Below, piece by piece: positions 18,188 to 27,068 of a DNA stretch of 64,000 nucleotides. This stretch comes from Clostridium bornimense. GTDB lineage: Bacteria; Bacillota; Clostridia; Clostridiales; Clostridiaceae. The notes under the pieces are model-generated. The model saw only the letters and a program-made list of their open reading frames with translations, did not search any database and was not told the origin of the DNA. How positions within the stretch are numbered: position 1 is the stretch's first letter; every line of letters starts with the position of its first letter. The position numbers were made by a program, and so were the translations under genes. The stretch is taken from positions 1,798,001-1,862,000 of the forward strand of contig NZ_HG917868.1 in NCBI RefSeq assembly GCF_000577895.1. Reading direction: 5' to 3'.

Positions 18188-19369
18188 CTATTCACTAATT
18201 AATTCTTCGATAGTCACAACCTTATTTTTTGTGTTATTAACTATAAAATTTTTTATTTCCTCTGTATTTGTTGGAATAGATAATAAAATGACACTATTAT
18301 CATTTATTTTAACAATATTATTTTCTACCTTTATAAACTCATCTTGATATTTTTCATTTTTATCTACTATAAAATTAGGAACAAGTCCTTCATTTTTCAA
18401 CAACTTATATACTAATTTACCACAAGTTCCAAATCCATAAATACCAAAACTATTGTTATTTTTATTTATATATTTTATTATCTTTGACTTATCTTTTTCC
18501 AATAGATCACCAATAATAAGATTTATTAAATCGTAGTTATTTACTTTTGCCTTTTGTGTATTAATTAACAAGCTTTTTCTAAATTCTTTTACTCTTAAAA
18601 AATCTTCATTATAAACTTTATTAGTGAATATATTTAGATTATCTATAATTTTCATATATTCATTTACAAAAAATTCATCTTCTTTAGTAGTTGCAGCAGT
18701 ACTACAAGATTTATATCTATAAACTGACATATATCTATTTATTCCTTTTAACTTTCCATAGTATAAATTTAAAAAGAACAATTGAATATCTCCAACAACT
18801 TCTGATGCTTTTAGTACTTCCATACATTTTTCTAAATCTTTTATCAAAAAGTTCCTAAATACTAATGAACTTATATGTATAGAACAATTATGTCCTATTA
18901 TCTCTTCTATTCCTTCTCCTATATTATTTATTGATTCGACATATTTAGGAGGATATACTCCAAAAAATTTTCCATTTGTACAATTATATATCTTAGTATT
19001 ATGAAAACATCCATTATACTCTAAATTATCTTCTAAAAAATTCACTTGGATTTGTAATTTGTTTTCATCTGTCCAATAATCATCACCTTCTAACATTGCA
19101 ATATACTTACCGGTACAATTTCTATATACATCAATAACATTATTAGTGACTCCAATATTCTTATCTCTTAATATAAGTTTTATTTTATCTGGATATTTTT
19201 CTTTATATAATTTAAGTATGTCTCTTGTTTTATCAGTAGAATAATCATCACCTATTACAATCTCATACTTAAAATTTACTTTTTGCATAAGAATAGATTC
19301 TAACGCTTGCTTTATATACTTTTCATGATTATATGTAATCATAAAAACACTTACTAGTATATCTTCCAT
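18188..19369 (-). CDS. GT2-family glycosyltransferase with C-terminal Rossmann module
   Basis: 393 residues. The N-terminal GT-A domain shows VSVFMITYNHEKYIKQALES, IGDDYSTDKT and the DxD-type LEGDDYWTDENK, typical of the family 2 group that adds sugars in O-antigen and flagellar glycan loci. Residues 304-393 carry the recurrent module, GIYGFGTCGKLVYKLL followed by FIVDKNEK and VILLSIPTNTEEI. It is part of the long glycan operon. No signal or membrane helices. Confidence 0.88.
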   Translation of the reverse strand: MEDILVSVFMITYNHEKYIKQALESILMQKVNFKYEIVIGDDYSTDKTRDILKLYKEKYPDKIKLILRDKNIGVTNNVIDVYRNCTGKYIAMLEGDDYWTDENKLQIQVNFLEDNLEYNGCFHNTKIYNCTNGKFFGVYPPKYVESINNIGEGIEEIIGHNCSIHISSLVFRNFLIKDLEKCMEVLKASEVVGDIQLFFLNLYYGKLKGINRYMSVYRYKSCSTAATTKEDEFFVNEYMKIIDNLNIFTNKVYNEDFLRVKEFRKSLLINTQKAKVNNYDLINLIIGDLLEKDKSKIIKYINKNNNSFGIYGFGTCGKLVYKLLKNEGLVPNFIVDKNEKYQDEFIKVENNIVKINDNSVILLSIPTNTEEIKNFIVNNTKNKVVTIEELISE

Positions 19370-19401
19370 TACCTACTCCTTATTAAATGTATTTCTTTAA
19401 A

Positions 19402-20184
19402 TCACTTCCAATAATCCACGAATCCTTTTTTATAAATAAAATATTCTCTTTGTAATTCTTCATTTATCTTATATATACATTCTTCTATATTGATCTTCTC
19501 TTTCTTAAATAATATCCAGCATTTAGAGCTAGGACAATATATCGAAGATATATATCCCCATTGCCTCATTAGTATTTCCATACTCTTATTAGTATGAAAA
19601 GCACAATGTATTGGCAATAAATAAAACCACTTAGGATCTTTTGGTACATTTTCAGCAATAACTGTATGTAAAATTAAACATCCATCTTCCTCTACATAAG
19701 AATTTATTTCATCTAAAATATTTCTATTAGTTACATGTTCAAATACTGCACTTGAAATAACCGTTTCATATTTTCTATTTTCTATAATCTTGTTACTATT
19801 CATATATTTATCATAAGTTAAAATATCTATATTATAATATTTATTTAAAATATTTGATAACGTTCCAATACCAGCTCCCCAATCCAAAATTCCTTTTTCA
19901 TCAATAATATTATTTCTAATTAATAAATTTATCATAGTAGCTTGTTCTAAATAAGGTGGCTGATTATTCTTTCTCCTTTTAAGCGTCGCACTTTCAATTT
20001 CCATATGTCCCTTAATATTTAAACACTCCCATTGCTTTTTATCCATTTCTGCATGAGTTTTTGAAAAAACAAATCCACATTTAGGACATATTAAATACTC
20101 AACATCATCTTTTAATACAGAATTATTATAAAATGCCTTGTTAAAATAAAATATTGCATCTGTATCACAAATAAAACACTTCAT
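19402..20184 (-). CDS. SAM-dependent methyltransferase with N-terminal zinc-binding motif
   Basis: 260 residues. It begins with MKCFICDTDAIF and has LICPKCGF near residue 33, a pair of CxxC motifs as in the zinc ribbon of sugar C-methyltransferases of the TylC3/Methyltransf_13 type. The SAM-binding core is ILDWGAGIGTLSNILN, followed by ISSAVFEHV. The last part resembles Methyltransf_23-like enzymes. It may methylate a sugar in the flagellar glycan or its nucleotide precursor. It lies 24 bp downstream of the sulfatase-fold gene. Confidence 0.85.
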   Translation of the reverse strand: MKCFICDTDAIFYFNKAFYNNSVLKDDVEYLICPKCGFVFSKTHAEMDKKQWECLNIKGHMEIESATLKRRKNNQPPYLEQATMINLLIRNNIIDEKGILDWGAGIGTLSNILNKYYNIDILTYDKYMNSNKIIENRKYETVISSAVFEHVTNRNILDEINSYVEEDGCLILHTVIAENVPKDPKWFYLLPIHCAFHTNKSMEILMRQWGYISSIYCPSSKCWILFKKEKINIEECIYKINEELQREYFIYKKGFVDYWK

Positions 20185-20208
20185 ATACTACTCCATTTAA
20201 AAATATAA

Positions 20209-21960
20209 TTACCAATTATATTTTCTTTCCTTTATTTTATTAAAATTGTTTATATCAAACTTATTCTCCGATGCTAATCTATTCTTTTCAATGATTCTCT
20301 TCTTTAACAAATCAACTAACAAATAGTAATTATCTCTAATATCATTTAATTGTATTTCATCAAAACAAACTTTAAAATGTCCATGTGCATCTTTAAATTC
20401 TTTTGCCTCTAATATATCCTTATCTTTAAATTCAAAGAAATTTAATAAATTATTATGATTAAATGGATCCATTTCATAAGCATACATTTCTAATCCATTT
20501 TTACTAACAATAAGAGTATACATGTTGTTAGTTATAGAATATGACTTAAGTAGATATCCTTTTTCTTCTGACTGATTAGCTAACAAATTATGCGAATAAG
20601 CATATCCATCACTATTAAAAATAGACTTACCACTATACTTAAAGTTATTATTTGCTTCAACACCTATTAAATCCAAAATAGTGTTTTTCATATCTATAGT
20701 AGAACATACTGTAGTTAAATTAATAGGTGGAATTTCCATTGAATATATAAATGCAGGAACATGTATCATATTACTATATGGCTCTATTCCATGAGCAAAT
20801 CCACCATTAAAATTATGACTCCAATAATCATCTCCGTGATCACCGTAACAAATTATGATAGTATCTTTTAATATATCTTTTTCTTCTAATATCCTTAAAA
20901 TATTTTCTAACGTATTATCTACATTTCTATATCCCCATTGCAACTTATTTATATGAGTAATTTCATCTGGCTTATTCCACTTTTGATATATTAAATGAGT
21001 TCTTGCATCTGTAACATACATAGCAAATGGATTTTCATCTTGATAAATAAAATCCCTTATACCATTTACAAAGTCTCTATACTTATTTTTAGATGTATAC
21101 GTCTTGTTATGTGATATATTTATATCATTAATAGTATTCTTATCATCCCAATATATTGTTGATAAAGTTCTGTAGTTATTTTTTTCTAAAACAGAAAAAA
21201 GATTTTCTTCTATATTAGATACTGGTATATCATCATATAGTTCTTGCTTTTTATCTAGTTCAAAATCATTTCCATAAAAAAAGTAACTCATAGTCATATA
21301 TGTTGAAGTTGCACTTGAAAAAAACTTTGTCAAATTTATTGATTTTTTTTGTAATTTCTTTATTGTTTTAAAAGACTCTAAATTATGATTTAATATTTCT
21401 TGTGATATACTCTCTAAATGATATATTATCACATTCTTTTTTCTTCTATTTTTTGCAATGTATTTTTTTAATTCATCAACCCTAAGACTATATAATCTCT
21501 CTTTAATATATTTAGCTGATTTCACATTATAAATCTTATCTTCCATTAACTCCAAATAACAAATCTTTTCCTTAATATCAACTATATCTTCTACAGAATT
21601 TTTTATATGATTATATAGAATTTCTTCTATACTATGTAAGTTATAACATATGATATTCTTACCATCTATTATAGAGTCTAGTTGACATCTAATTTCTTTA
21701 TAGTACATGCTAGCTATAATAATTATACCTTCATAATTATTATCTATTAGTACATTTGGAGACTTAACTTCTCTATCTAAAAATTTTTGATTATATTTTT
21801 CTTTATTATTATCTAAGAAAAATTGTGGTTTCTTATCTAAAACTCTAACTACTTCTTTACTTCCTTCCCCTGTACCAAAAATAATATAATGATTTTCATC
21901 AATATATTTTCTAATTATATCTACCTCAAAATCATTAAATTCATTAATTAATTTTATCAT
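20209..21960 (-). CDS. Soluble sulfatase/alkaline-phosphatase-superfamily protein with N-terminal Rossmann module
   Basis: 583 residues. Residues about 22-112 are the recurrent module (IIFGTGEGSKEVV, FFLDNNKEK, IIIIASMYYKEIRCQL). The C-terminal two thirds have the alkaline-phosphatase/sulfatase superfamily layout: NVIIYHLESISQE, a candidate nucleophile in ATSTYMTMSYF, and metal-ligand motif IICYGDHGDDYWSHN with a later GFAHGIEPYSN. Relatives include sulfatases, LtaS and phosphoethanolamine transferases. Those transferases are membrane-anchored and act outside the cell; this one has no signal peptide or transmembrane helix. Its reaction (phospho- or sulfo-transfer or hydrolysis) is unknown. 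Confidence 0.8.
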   Translation of the reverse strand: MIKLINEFNDFEVDIIRKYIDENHYIIFGTGEGSKEVVRVLDKKPQFFLDNNKEKYNQKFLDREVKSPNVLIDNNYEGIIIIASMYYKEIRCQLDSIIDGKNIICYNLHSIEEILYNHIKNSVEDIVDIKEKICYLELMEDKIYNVKSAKYIKERLYSLRVDELKKYIAKNRRKKNVIIYHLESISQEILNHNLESFKTIKKLQKKSINLTKFFSSATSTYMTMSYFFYGNDFELDKKQELYDDIPVSNIEENLFSVLEKNNYRTLSTIYWDDKNTINDINISHNKTYTSKNKYRDFVNGIRDFIYQDENPFAMYVTDARTHLIYQKWNKPDEITHINKLQWGYRNVDNTLENILRILEEKDILKDTIIICYGDHGDDYWSHNFNGGFAHGIEPYSNMIHVPAFIYSMEIPPINLTTVCSTIDMKNTILDLIGVEANNNFKYSGKSIFNSDGYAYSHNLLANQSEEKGYLLKSYSITNNMYTLIVSKNGLEMYAYEMDPFNHNNLLNFFEFKDKDILEAKEFKDAHGHFKVCFDEIQLNDIRDNYYLLVDLLKKRIIEKNRLASENKFDINNFNKIKERKYNW

Positions 21961-21987
21961 TTGTTTAACATCCTTTATTACTTATTC

Positions 21988-23259
21988 TTATTTAATTAAA
22001 CACTCTATAGAATCAATATCAAAAACAGGTATTCCTATATTATCTTTAACATCCTTTCTCTCTATATATGAATCATCAATAAAAATTGATTTTAAATTTT
22101 TAATATGCTTATGCTTTTTACTTCCATCATTTATTACTATAATTTCATCAAATATTTCATAAATTCTGTATTTTTTTAAATGATCTTCTAAATCACTTTT
22201 TAAATGTCTTGTTATCAAAGTTATTCTCTTTTTTTCATTAATACATTGAAATAAAAACTTTATCAAATTAGTATTTATAGTTTGTCTCATAATTATGGTA
22301 TCATCTAAATCTACAAACAACTCATCATATTCCAAATCTATCTTATATTTATTTTCCAATGCTCTATCTAAACATATATTAAAATTATTCTTCATTATCT
22401 CAATGTCAATATTCTCAAAATCAAATAATGTTATAAGTGGTAAGTTAACTCCTATAGATCTATTTATCCCCATAGCACCAGCAATCCTAGGTTCAATTTC
22501 TAATAAAACTAATTTATTGTTCCTATCTCTCTTTACTTGAAAAAACCAAGCTCCTCTAATTTTTAAATTTTTATTTATTTTTTCAGCAATATTATTAAAC
22601 TCTATGCTTTCTACAGGATATGTATTCACACTAATTCCATTTCTTACTCTTCTTCTCTCTCTAGGATATATATACTTTAGCTCACCATTTCTATCCGTAA
22701 AACAATCAACTGTATATTCCTTTCCTGGTAAATACTCAAGAATCATTAACTTACTATTTCTATTAACATAAAAATCCAACTCATCCTTATTATGAACTAA
22801 GTATGTATCTTGACTACCTTGTCCGATATTAGGTTTCAGAAACACAGGATAGATATCTATTTTGTCTCTTAAATTGTAAATCTTGGGAACTTCTATCTTA
22901 TCTTTAAAAATTTTATATGTCTCCATTTTATCCCTACATATTTTACAAGTCATATATTCTGATGCTACAACGATACATTTTATTTCATCTCTTATTCTAC
23001 TTAACTCTAAAAGAACTGTATCATGTGCTGGGTAAATATAATCTATCTTGTATTTAATAATTAACTCATTTAAACTCCCCATAAAATTATCATCTGTTAC
23101 ATATGGTAATTCTCCTATATAATCATCAAAAACATAGTTCCCATGATTTATCTTCTCACTAGATGCACCAAATACTTTGAAAAACTTAGAGTTCTTAAGT
23201 GCCTTATTAATTTCCAATCCTATTTCTGTTCCACATGGAAAAACTAATACATTCTTCAT
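21988..23259 (-). CDS. ATP-grasp ligase fused to a HAD phosphatase-like domain
   Basis: 423 residues. Residues 1 to about 300 form a carbamoyl-phosphate-synthetase-like ATP-grasp enzyme (LKPNIGQGSQDTYLV, EYLPGKEYTVDCF, LLEIEPRIAGAMG). The last 115 or so residues are a compact HAD domain with DLDDTII, TLITRHLKSD and FIDDSYIERKD. ATP-grasp enzymes join a carboxylate to an amine through an acyl phosphate. The same two activities are encoded by separate adjacent genes at 25402 and 26106, so the fusion links them functionally. In a flagellar glycan island, amino-acid or acyl attachment to an amino sugar is a plausible role, but it is inferred. Confidence 0.82.
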   Translation of the reverse strand: MKNVLVFPCGTEIGLEINKALKNSKFFKVFGASSEKINHGNYVFDDYIGELPYVTDDNFMGSLNELIIKYKIDYIYPAHDTVLLELSRIRDEIKCIVVASEYMTCKICRDKMETYKIFKDKIEVPKIYNLRDKIDIYPVFLKPNIGQGSQDTYLVHNKDELDFYVNRNSKLMILEYLPGKEYTVDCFTDRNGELKYIYPRERRRVRNGISVNTYPVESIEFNNIAEKINKNLKIRGAWFFQVKRDRNNKLVLLEIEPRIAGAMGINRSIGVNLPLITLFDFENIDIEIMKNNFNICLDRALENKYKIDLEYDELFVDLDDTIIMRQTINTNLIKFLFQCINEKKRITLITRHLKSDLEDHLKKYRIYEIFDEIIVINDGSKKHKHIKNLKSIFIDDSYIERKDVKDNIGIPVFDIDSIECLIK

Positions 23260-23270
23260 ATCTTATACCT

Positions 23271-24356
23271 CTAATTTTTAATGTTTTTCTTTACTATATC
23301 AATTATTAACTCTTGCTCTTTAGTTGTTATACCTGGATATATCGGTAAACATAGTATTCTTTCACTTATTTTCTCTGATATAGGACACTGATCTTTTTTA
23401 TTAAGATAACTCAATTTATTTAATGATGGATAGAAATACCTACGTGGATATATCTCATTTTTATTAAGTTCCTCCATAACCTTAAGTAGTATCTTTTCAC
23501 TAATAAATACAATTGAAAAGTAACTATAATTATAATGAAGGCAATCATGAATTTTTTGTAATGCTACTCCTTCTACACATGATAATTTATTTACATAGTA
23601 TTCATATATTTCTTTTCTTTCTTCTATTAATTCATTTATATTATCTAGTATAGATAATCCCATCACTGCTTGAAATTCATTCATTTTTGCATTTATCCCC
23701 AAACACTGAATATCTTCTGGCCCTTGTATACCAAAATTTATCATAAGCTTAGCTCTCTTATATAACTCATCATCATTAATTATTAATGCCCCACCTTCAA
23801 TTGTATGAAAAATTTTTGTTGCATGAAAACTTAAAACAGAAATATCACCATACTCTAATAAACTCTTCCCCTTATAATTAACTCCAAATGCATGAGCAGC
23901 ATCATAAATCACACTTAAATTATACTTTTTAGCAATATAATCAATTCTTTCTACATCGCAACAATTACCAAAAACATGAACTGGTACTATGGCTTTAGTG
24001 CTATTTGTAATTTTATCTTCTATCTTGGAGGGATCTATACAAAATGACTCTTCATCAATATCCGCAAAAATAGGATCGATTCCTTCCCATATAAGACTAC
24101 TAGCAGTTGCAACAAAAGAAAAAGGTGTTGTTATAGCTTCCCCCTTTACTCCTAGTAACTTATAAGCTAGTTGTAATGCTAATGTTCCATTACTTACTAA
24201 AACTAAATTTTTTACTTCTAGATATTCTTCTAATCTTTTTTCCAGTTCACCCAAATACTTTCCATTATTAGTAATCCACCCTGATTCAAATATATCTTTA
24301 ACATAATTATTATACTTTTTTATATCTGGTAAAAAGGTCTTTGTAACATTTATCAT
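23271..24356 (-). CDS. Second DegT/DnrJ/EryC1-family sugar aminotransferase
   Basis: About 361 residues from the ATG at 24356, chosen because GAGG is 9 nt upstream; an in-frame GTG at 24371 overlaps that site. Motifs are the PLP phosphate-binding VSNGTLALQLAYKLLG, YDAAHAFGV and the lysine in SFHATKIFHTIEGGA. Such enzymes aminate a 4-keto-6-deoxy nucleotide sugar, as in Qui4N or Fuc4N synthesis. With the CapD/PseB-like dehydratase at 27069 it could make a second amino sugar in addition to the pse product. It lies between the ATP-grasp-HAD fusion and the FkbM gene. Confidence 0.85.
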   Translation of the reverse strand: MINVTKTFLPDIKKYNNYVKDIFESGWITNNGKYLGELEKRLEEYLEVKNLVLVSNGTLALQLAYKLLGVKGEAITTPFSFVATASSLIWEGIDPIFADIDEESFCIDPSKIEDKITNSTKAIVPVHVFGNCCDVERIDYIAKKYNLSVIYDAAHAFGVNYKGKSLLEYGDISVLSFHATKIFHTIEGGALIINDDELYKRAKLMINFGIQGPEDIQCLGINAKMNEFQAVMGLSILDNINELIEERKEIYEYYVNKLSCVEGVALQKIHDCLHYNYSYFSIVFISEKILLKVMEELNKNEIYPRRYFYPSLNKLSYLNKKDQCPISEKISERILCLPIYPGITTKEQELIIDIVKKNIKN

Positions 24357-24389
24357 CTGTATTAACCTCACTTTTGATACTATAATTAC

Positions 24390-25436
24390 TTAGTATCTTG
24401 GCACTGCATAGCATACAGTTTCCCATTCATTTTCATCATTATGATGTCTAATATATATTTTATAATTTAACTCTAATCTTCTAATATATAGTGGTATATT
24501 CCACAAATCATTAATTTTATGATATATACATATTGCAAGTTTAGGTCTATTTTTGTTAATAATTGATTTTGCACCTTTTAATGCTTCTAGTTCCGAACCC
24601 TCAATATCCATCTTTATAAAGGATACATTTTCATCTTCAACAAATTTATCTAAACTCACAACATCTATGTAACTATTTCCACAACTCGAAATTGTAGATC
24701 CAGCACCTAATGTATCATCAAACAATAATCTTTCGCTGTCACTATATAATCCTAACTTAAATATTTCAATTCTATCATCATTTAAATTATCTTTCGTATT
24801 CTGTAGTTCCTCAAATGTTCTTTCTCCTGGCTCAAAACTATATATCTTTTTAAAATTTCCATTAGTATGTTTTATAAATTCCTTTAAAGTATCTCCCGTG
24901 TAAGCCCCCCCATCAATCATAACTTCATTTTTACTTAATTTAATTATCTCATTAGGAAAGTAATGAACCTCTTCATATATTTCTTTAAGATATTCTTTAT
25001 CTTTAGTTATTCTATATTTTATGATATTTTCAATACTTTTTATTGATTTCTCATCTTCTACCATATTTATTAATTCTTCTATTTTATCTACATTATTCCA
25101 ATATTCTAGCATCTCGTAACGCATTATAAAATAATTACTAACACCTAAATTTAACAATTGTTTTTCTATCTCGTTATAATATTGAGATGCAATTATAATT
25201 TTTCTATCAATTTCGATTGCTAAATCATTAATATTTTTAATTTCTATTCCGCTTAAAAATTTTCCTTGCTTGTTTATATCATTATCAATAAATACAACAT
25301 TATCTTTCGATATACCTATATTCTTAGTAAGAAAGTCTAGCACCTTTAAACCAAATGTACTTGCTCCAAAGATTCCGTATTTTCCCATTTGATTTATTTC
25401 CTTACTTTCTATCCACTCCATAATAAATTTTCTCAT
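24390..25436 (-). CDS. FkbM-family methyltransferase with N-terminal Rossmann module
   Basis: About 349 residues. The ATG at 25436 is 7 nt downstream of AAAGGAG; a GTG one codon before it is less well spaced. The first 120 or so residues hold the shared module (KYGIFGASTFGLKVLDFL, VVFIDNDINK, KIIIASQYYNEIEKQLLNLG). The C-terminal part is an FkbM-type SAM methyltransferase: VMIDGGAYTGDTLKEFI, YSFEPGERTFEEL and FIKMDIEGSELEALKGA. FkbM enzymes O-methylate hydroxyls, including in glycans. The start lies inside the preceding HAD gene (35-bp overlap), so the two are translationally coupled. Confidence 0.85.
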   Translation of the reverse strand: MRKFIMEWIESKEINQMGKYGIFGASTFGLKVLDFLTKNIGISKDNVVFIDNDINKQGKFLSGIEIKNINDLAIEIDRKIIIASQYYNEIEKQLLNLGVSNYFIMRYEMLEYWNNVDKIEELINMVEDEKSIKSIENIIKYRITKDKEYLKEIYEEVHYFPNEIIKLSKNEVMIDGGAYTGDTLKEFIKHTNGNFKKIYSFEPGERTFEELQNTKDNLNDDRIEIFKLGLYSDSERLLFDDTLGAGSTISSCGNSYIDVVSLDKFVEDENVSFIKMDIEGSELEALKGAKSIINKNRPKLAICIYHKINDLWNIPLYIRRLELNYKIYIRHHNDENEWETVCYAVPRY

Positions 25437-26109
25437 CACTAGTCTCCTTTTCTTTTGTTAATGCTCTAAGAGATTTTATCATTTTATCTACCCCATGATC
25501 TTCACTTGACTTAGTATTCATATGATCTCCTTCTTCTCTGATTATTCTTACTGTATTGTAATGAAGTTTTTTTGCCCCAATAAAATCTTTATTAGGATTA
25601 TCTCCTACATATATAGCTTCTTCTCCATCAATTCCAAAATACTTAATCATCTCTTTGTAAGCTCTTGTATGTGGTTTCCAAAACTCTCTTCCAAAATCGT
25701 CTGTTACAATTATCTTATCTACTTTCTCTTCCAACTTAAGAGCCTTTATTTTACTCCATTGAACAGCACTCATTCCATCTGTTATAATTCCAGTTTTTAT
25801 ATTATTTTCTTTACACCAGTTAAGAACTTCTTCAGCATCGTCATATAGTTCTATTTTAGGCTTGTAAAATCTATATTTATCTATCAAATTATTTATATCT
25901 TCTTTCAAATTATATATATCTATAATTCTATTGAATATTTTACCTCTACCTTCTCTGTAAAATATATCTAAAATCTTTTTATATACATCATTCTCACTTA
26001 ACTTATACTTTTCCGAAAGATACAACGATACGGCTTTAAAACCGCCAAATACAAAATCGTACTCCTTATATAAAGTATCATCCATATCAAAAATTATTGC
26101 TTTTATCAT
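25402..26109 (-). CDS. HAD-superfamily phosphatase-like hydrolase
   Basis: 235 residues with all four HAD motifs: IIFDMDDTLYKEY (motif I nucleophile Asp), IITDGMSAVQ (motif II), the conserved Lys in FWKPHTRAY (III), and YVGDNPNKDFIGAKK (IV). The cap region lies between residues 15 and 90. Its ATG overlaps the stop of the ATP-grasp gene by 4 bp (ATGA), so the two are made together, mirroring the single-chain fusion at 21988. It could dephosphorylate a sugar intermediate or act as an editing or activation partner. Substrate unknown. Confidence 0.88.
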   Translation of the reverse strand: MIKAIIFDMDDTLYKEYDFVFGGFKAVSLYLSEKYKLSENDVYKKILDIFYREGRGKIFNRIIDIYNLKEDINNLIDKYRFYKPKIELYDDAEEVLNWCKENNIKTGIITDGMSAVQWSKIKALKLEEKVDKIIVTDDFGREFWKPHTRAYKEMIKYFGIDGEEAIYVGDNPNKDFIGAKKLHYNTVRIIREEGDHMNTKSSEDHGVDKMIKSLRALTKEKETSDEKIYYGVDRK

Positions 26110-27029
26110 TTTATCACTGACCTATCATATCTAATTACTAACTTTTCATCAAAATTCCCTATTATTGGTTCCAACTTTTCTTTTTTTAAGATACTTTTTA
26201 TCATAAAGCTATAATCAATTCCTGAATAAATGCTTGCTGTAACACCACCACCAAATCTTGGGTTTATTTCAATGAAGAATATATTTCCATCATCGTCTTT
26301 TATGCATTGTATAGTTATAGGTCCGAAAAATCTTATTTTCTTAGTTATAGCAATTACTTCTTTAATAATATCCATATCCTTTACTGTTGATGTTTTAGAA
26401 ACTTCACCACTTCTTACCTCTATTCTTTTTCTTGGTATAACTGTAATTGCGTCTCCATCTATATCGCAAAATAAATCTACTGTATATTCCTCTCCGTTAA
26501 TAAACTTTTGAGCTATAGGATTCTCAACATATTTATAGAAAAACTTACCTTCTTCCTTATTATTGGCTTTAAAAACACCCCTACTTCCCATACCATCCCT
26601 TGGCTTTATAATAATAGGATAAATAGATTCATCTTCTAAATCACCTTCTGTATACTTCTGAGGAGTCTTTATATTATTATCTAAAAAGAACTTGTCCGTA
26701 TTTTCCTTATCATTAAATGTTCTTATCGTCTTCTCATTACTTAAAATGAGTTCCACATTATTCTCTCTTAGAATCTCTCTATTCTTATTCAAAATATCAA
26801 ATTCTTTCTCAAATAAAGGTATTATTCCTTGCACCTTTTCTTTTTTGCAAATTTCCAACAAAGAACTTAAGTAATTATTACTGTCAAATTTGGGTACTAT
26901 ATAAAATTTATCTACAAATTCCTTCGCCGCTACATTATTATTTATATCAACGCCTATTACATATAAATATTTCTTTAAATGCTCTATAAGCTCTACTCTT
27001 CTTCCAATAGCAGTAAGTAAAATTTTCAT
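26106..27029 (-). CDS. ATP-grasp ligase, partner of the HAD hydrolase
   Basis: 307 residues. The ATP-grasp core is clear: IIIKPRDGMGSRGVF, QKFINGEEYTVDLF, PRKRIEVRSG and FFIEINPRFGGGVTAS. It is a paralog of the N-terminal part of the fusion at 21988, sharing the GxEYTVD-F and xIxPRxxGG blocks. These enzymes form amide or peptide-like bonds via acyl phosphate. It is preceded by AGGAGG and follows the PseB-like dehydratase gene by 39 bp. Role proposed: acylation of an amino sugar. No acetyltransferase is present in the island, which makes an alternative acylation step attractive, though unproven. Confidence 0.85.
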   Translation of the reverse strand: MKILLTAIGRRVELIEHLKKYLYVIGVDINNNVAAKEFVDKFYIVPKFDSNNYLSSLLEICKKEKVQGIIPLFEKEFDILNKNREILRENNVELILSNEKTIRTFNDKENTDKFFLDNNIKTPQKYTEGDLEDESIYPIIIKPRDGMGSRGVFKANNKEEGKFFYKYVENPIAQKFINGEEYTVDLFCDIDGDAITVIPRKRIEVRSGEVSKTSTVKDMDIIKEVIAITKKIRFFGPITIQCIKDDDGNIFFIEINPRFGGGVTASIYSGIDYSFMIKSILKKEKLEPIIGNFDEKLVIRYDRSVIK

Positions 27030-27068
27030 ATATATACCTCCTATTCTACCTTCTCACTATTACTTTTA

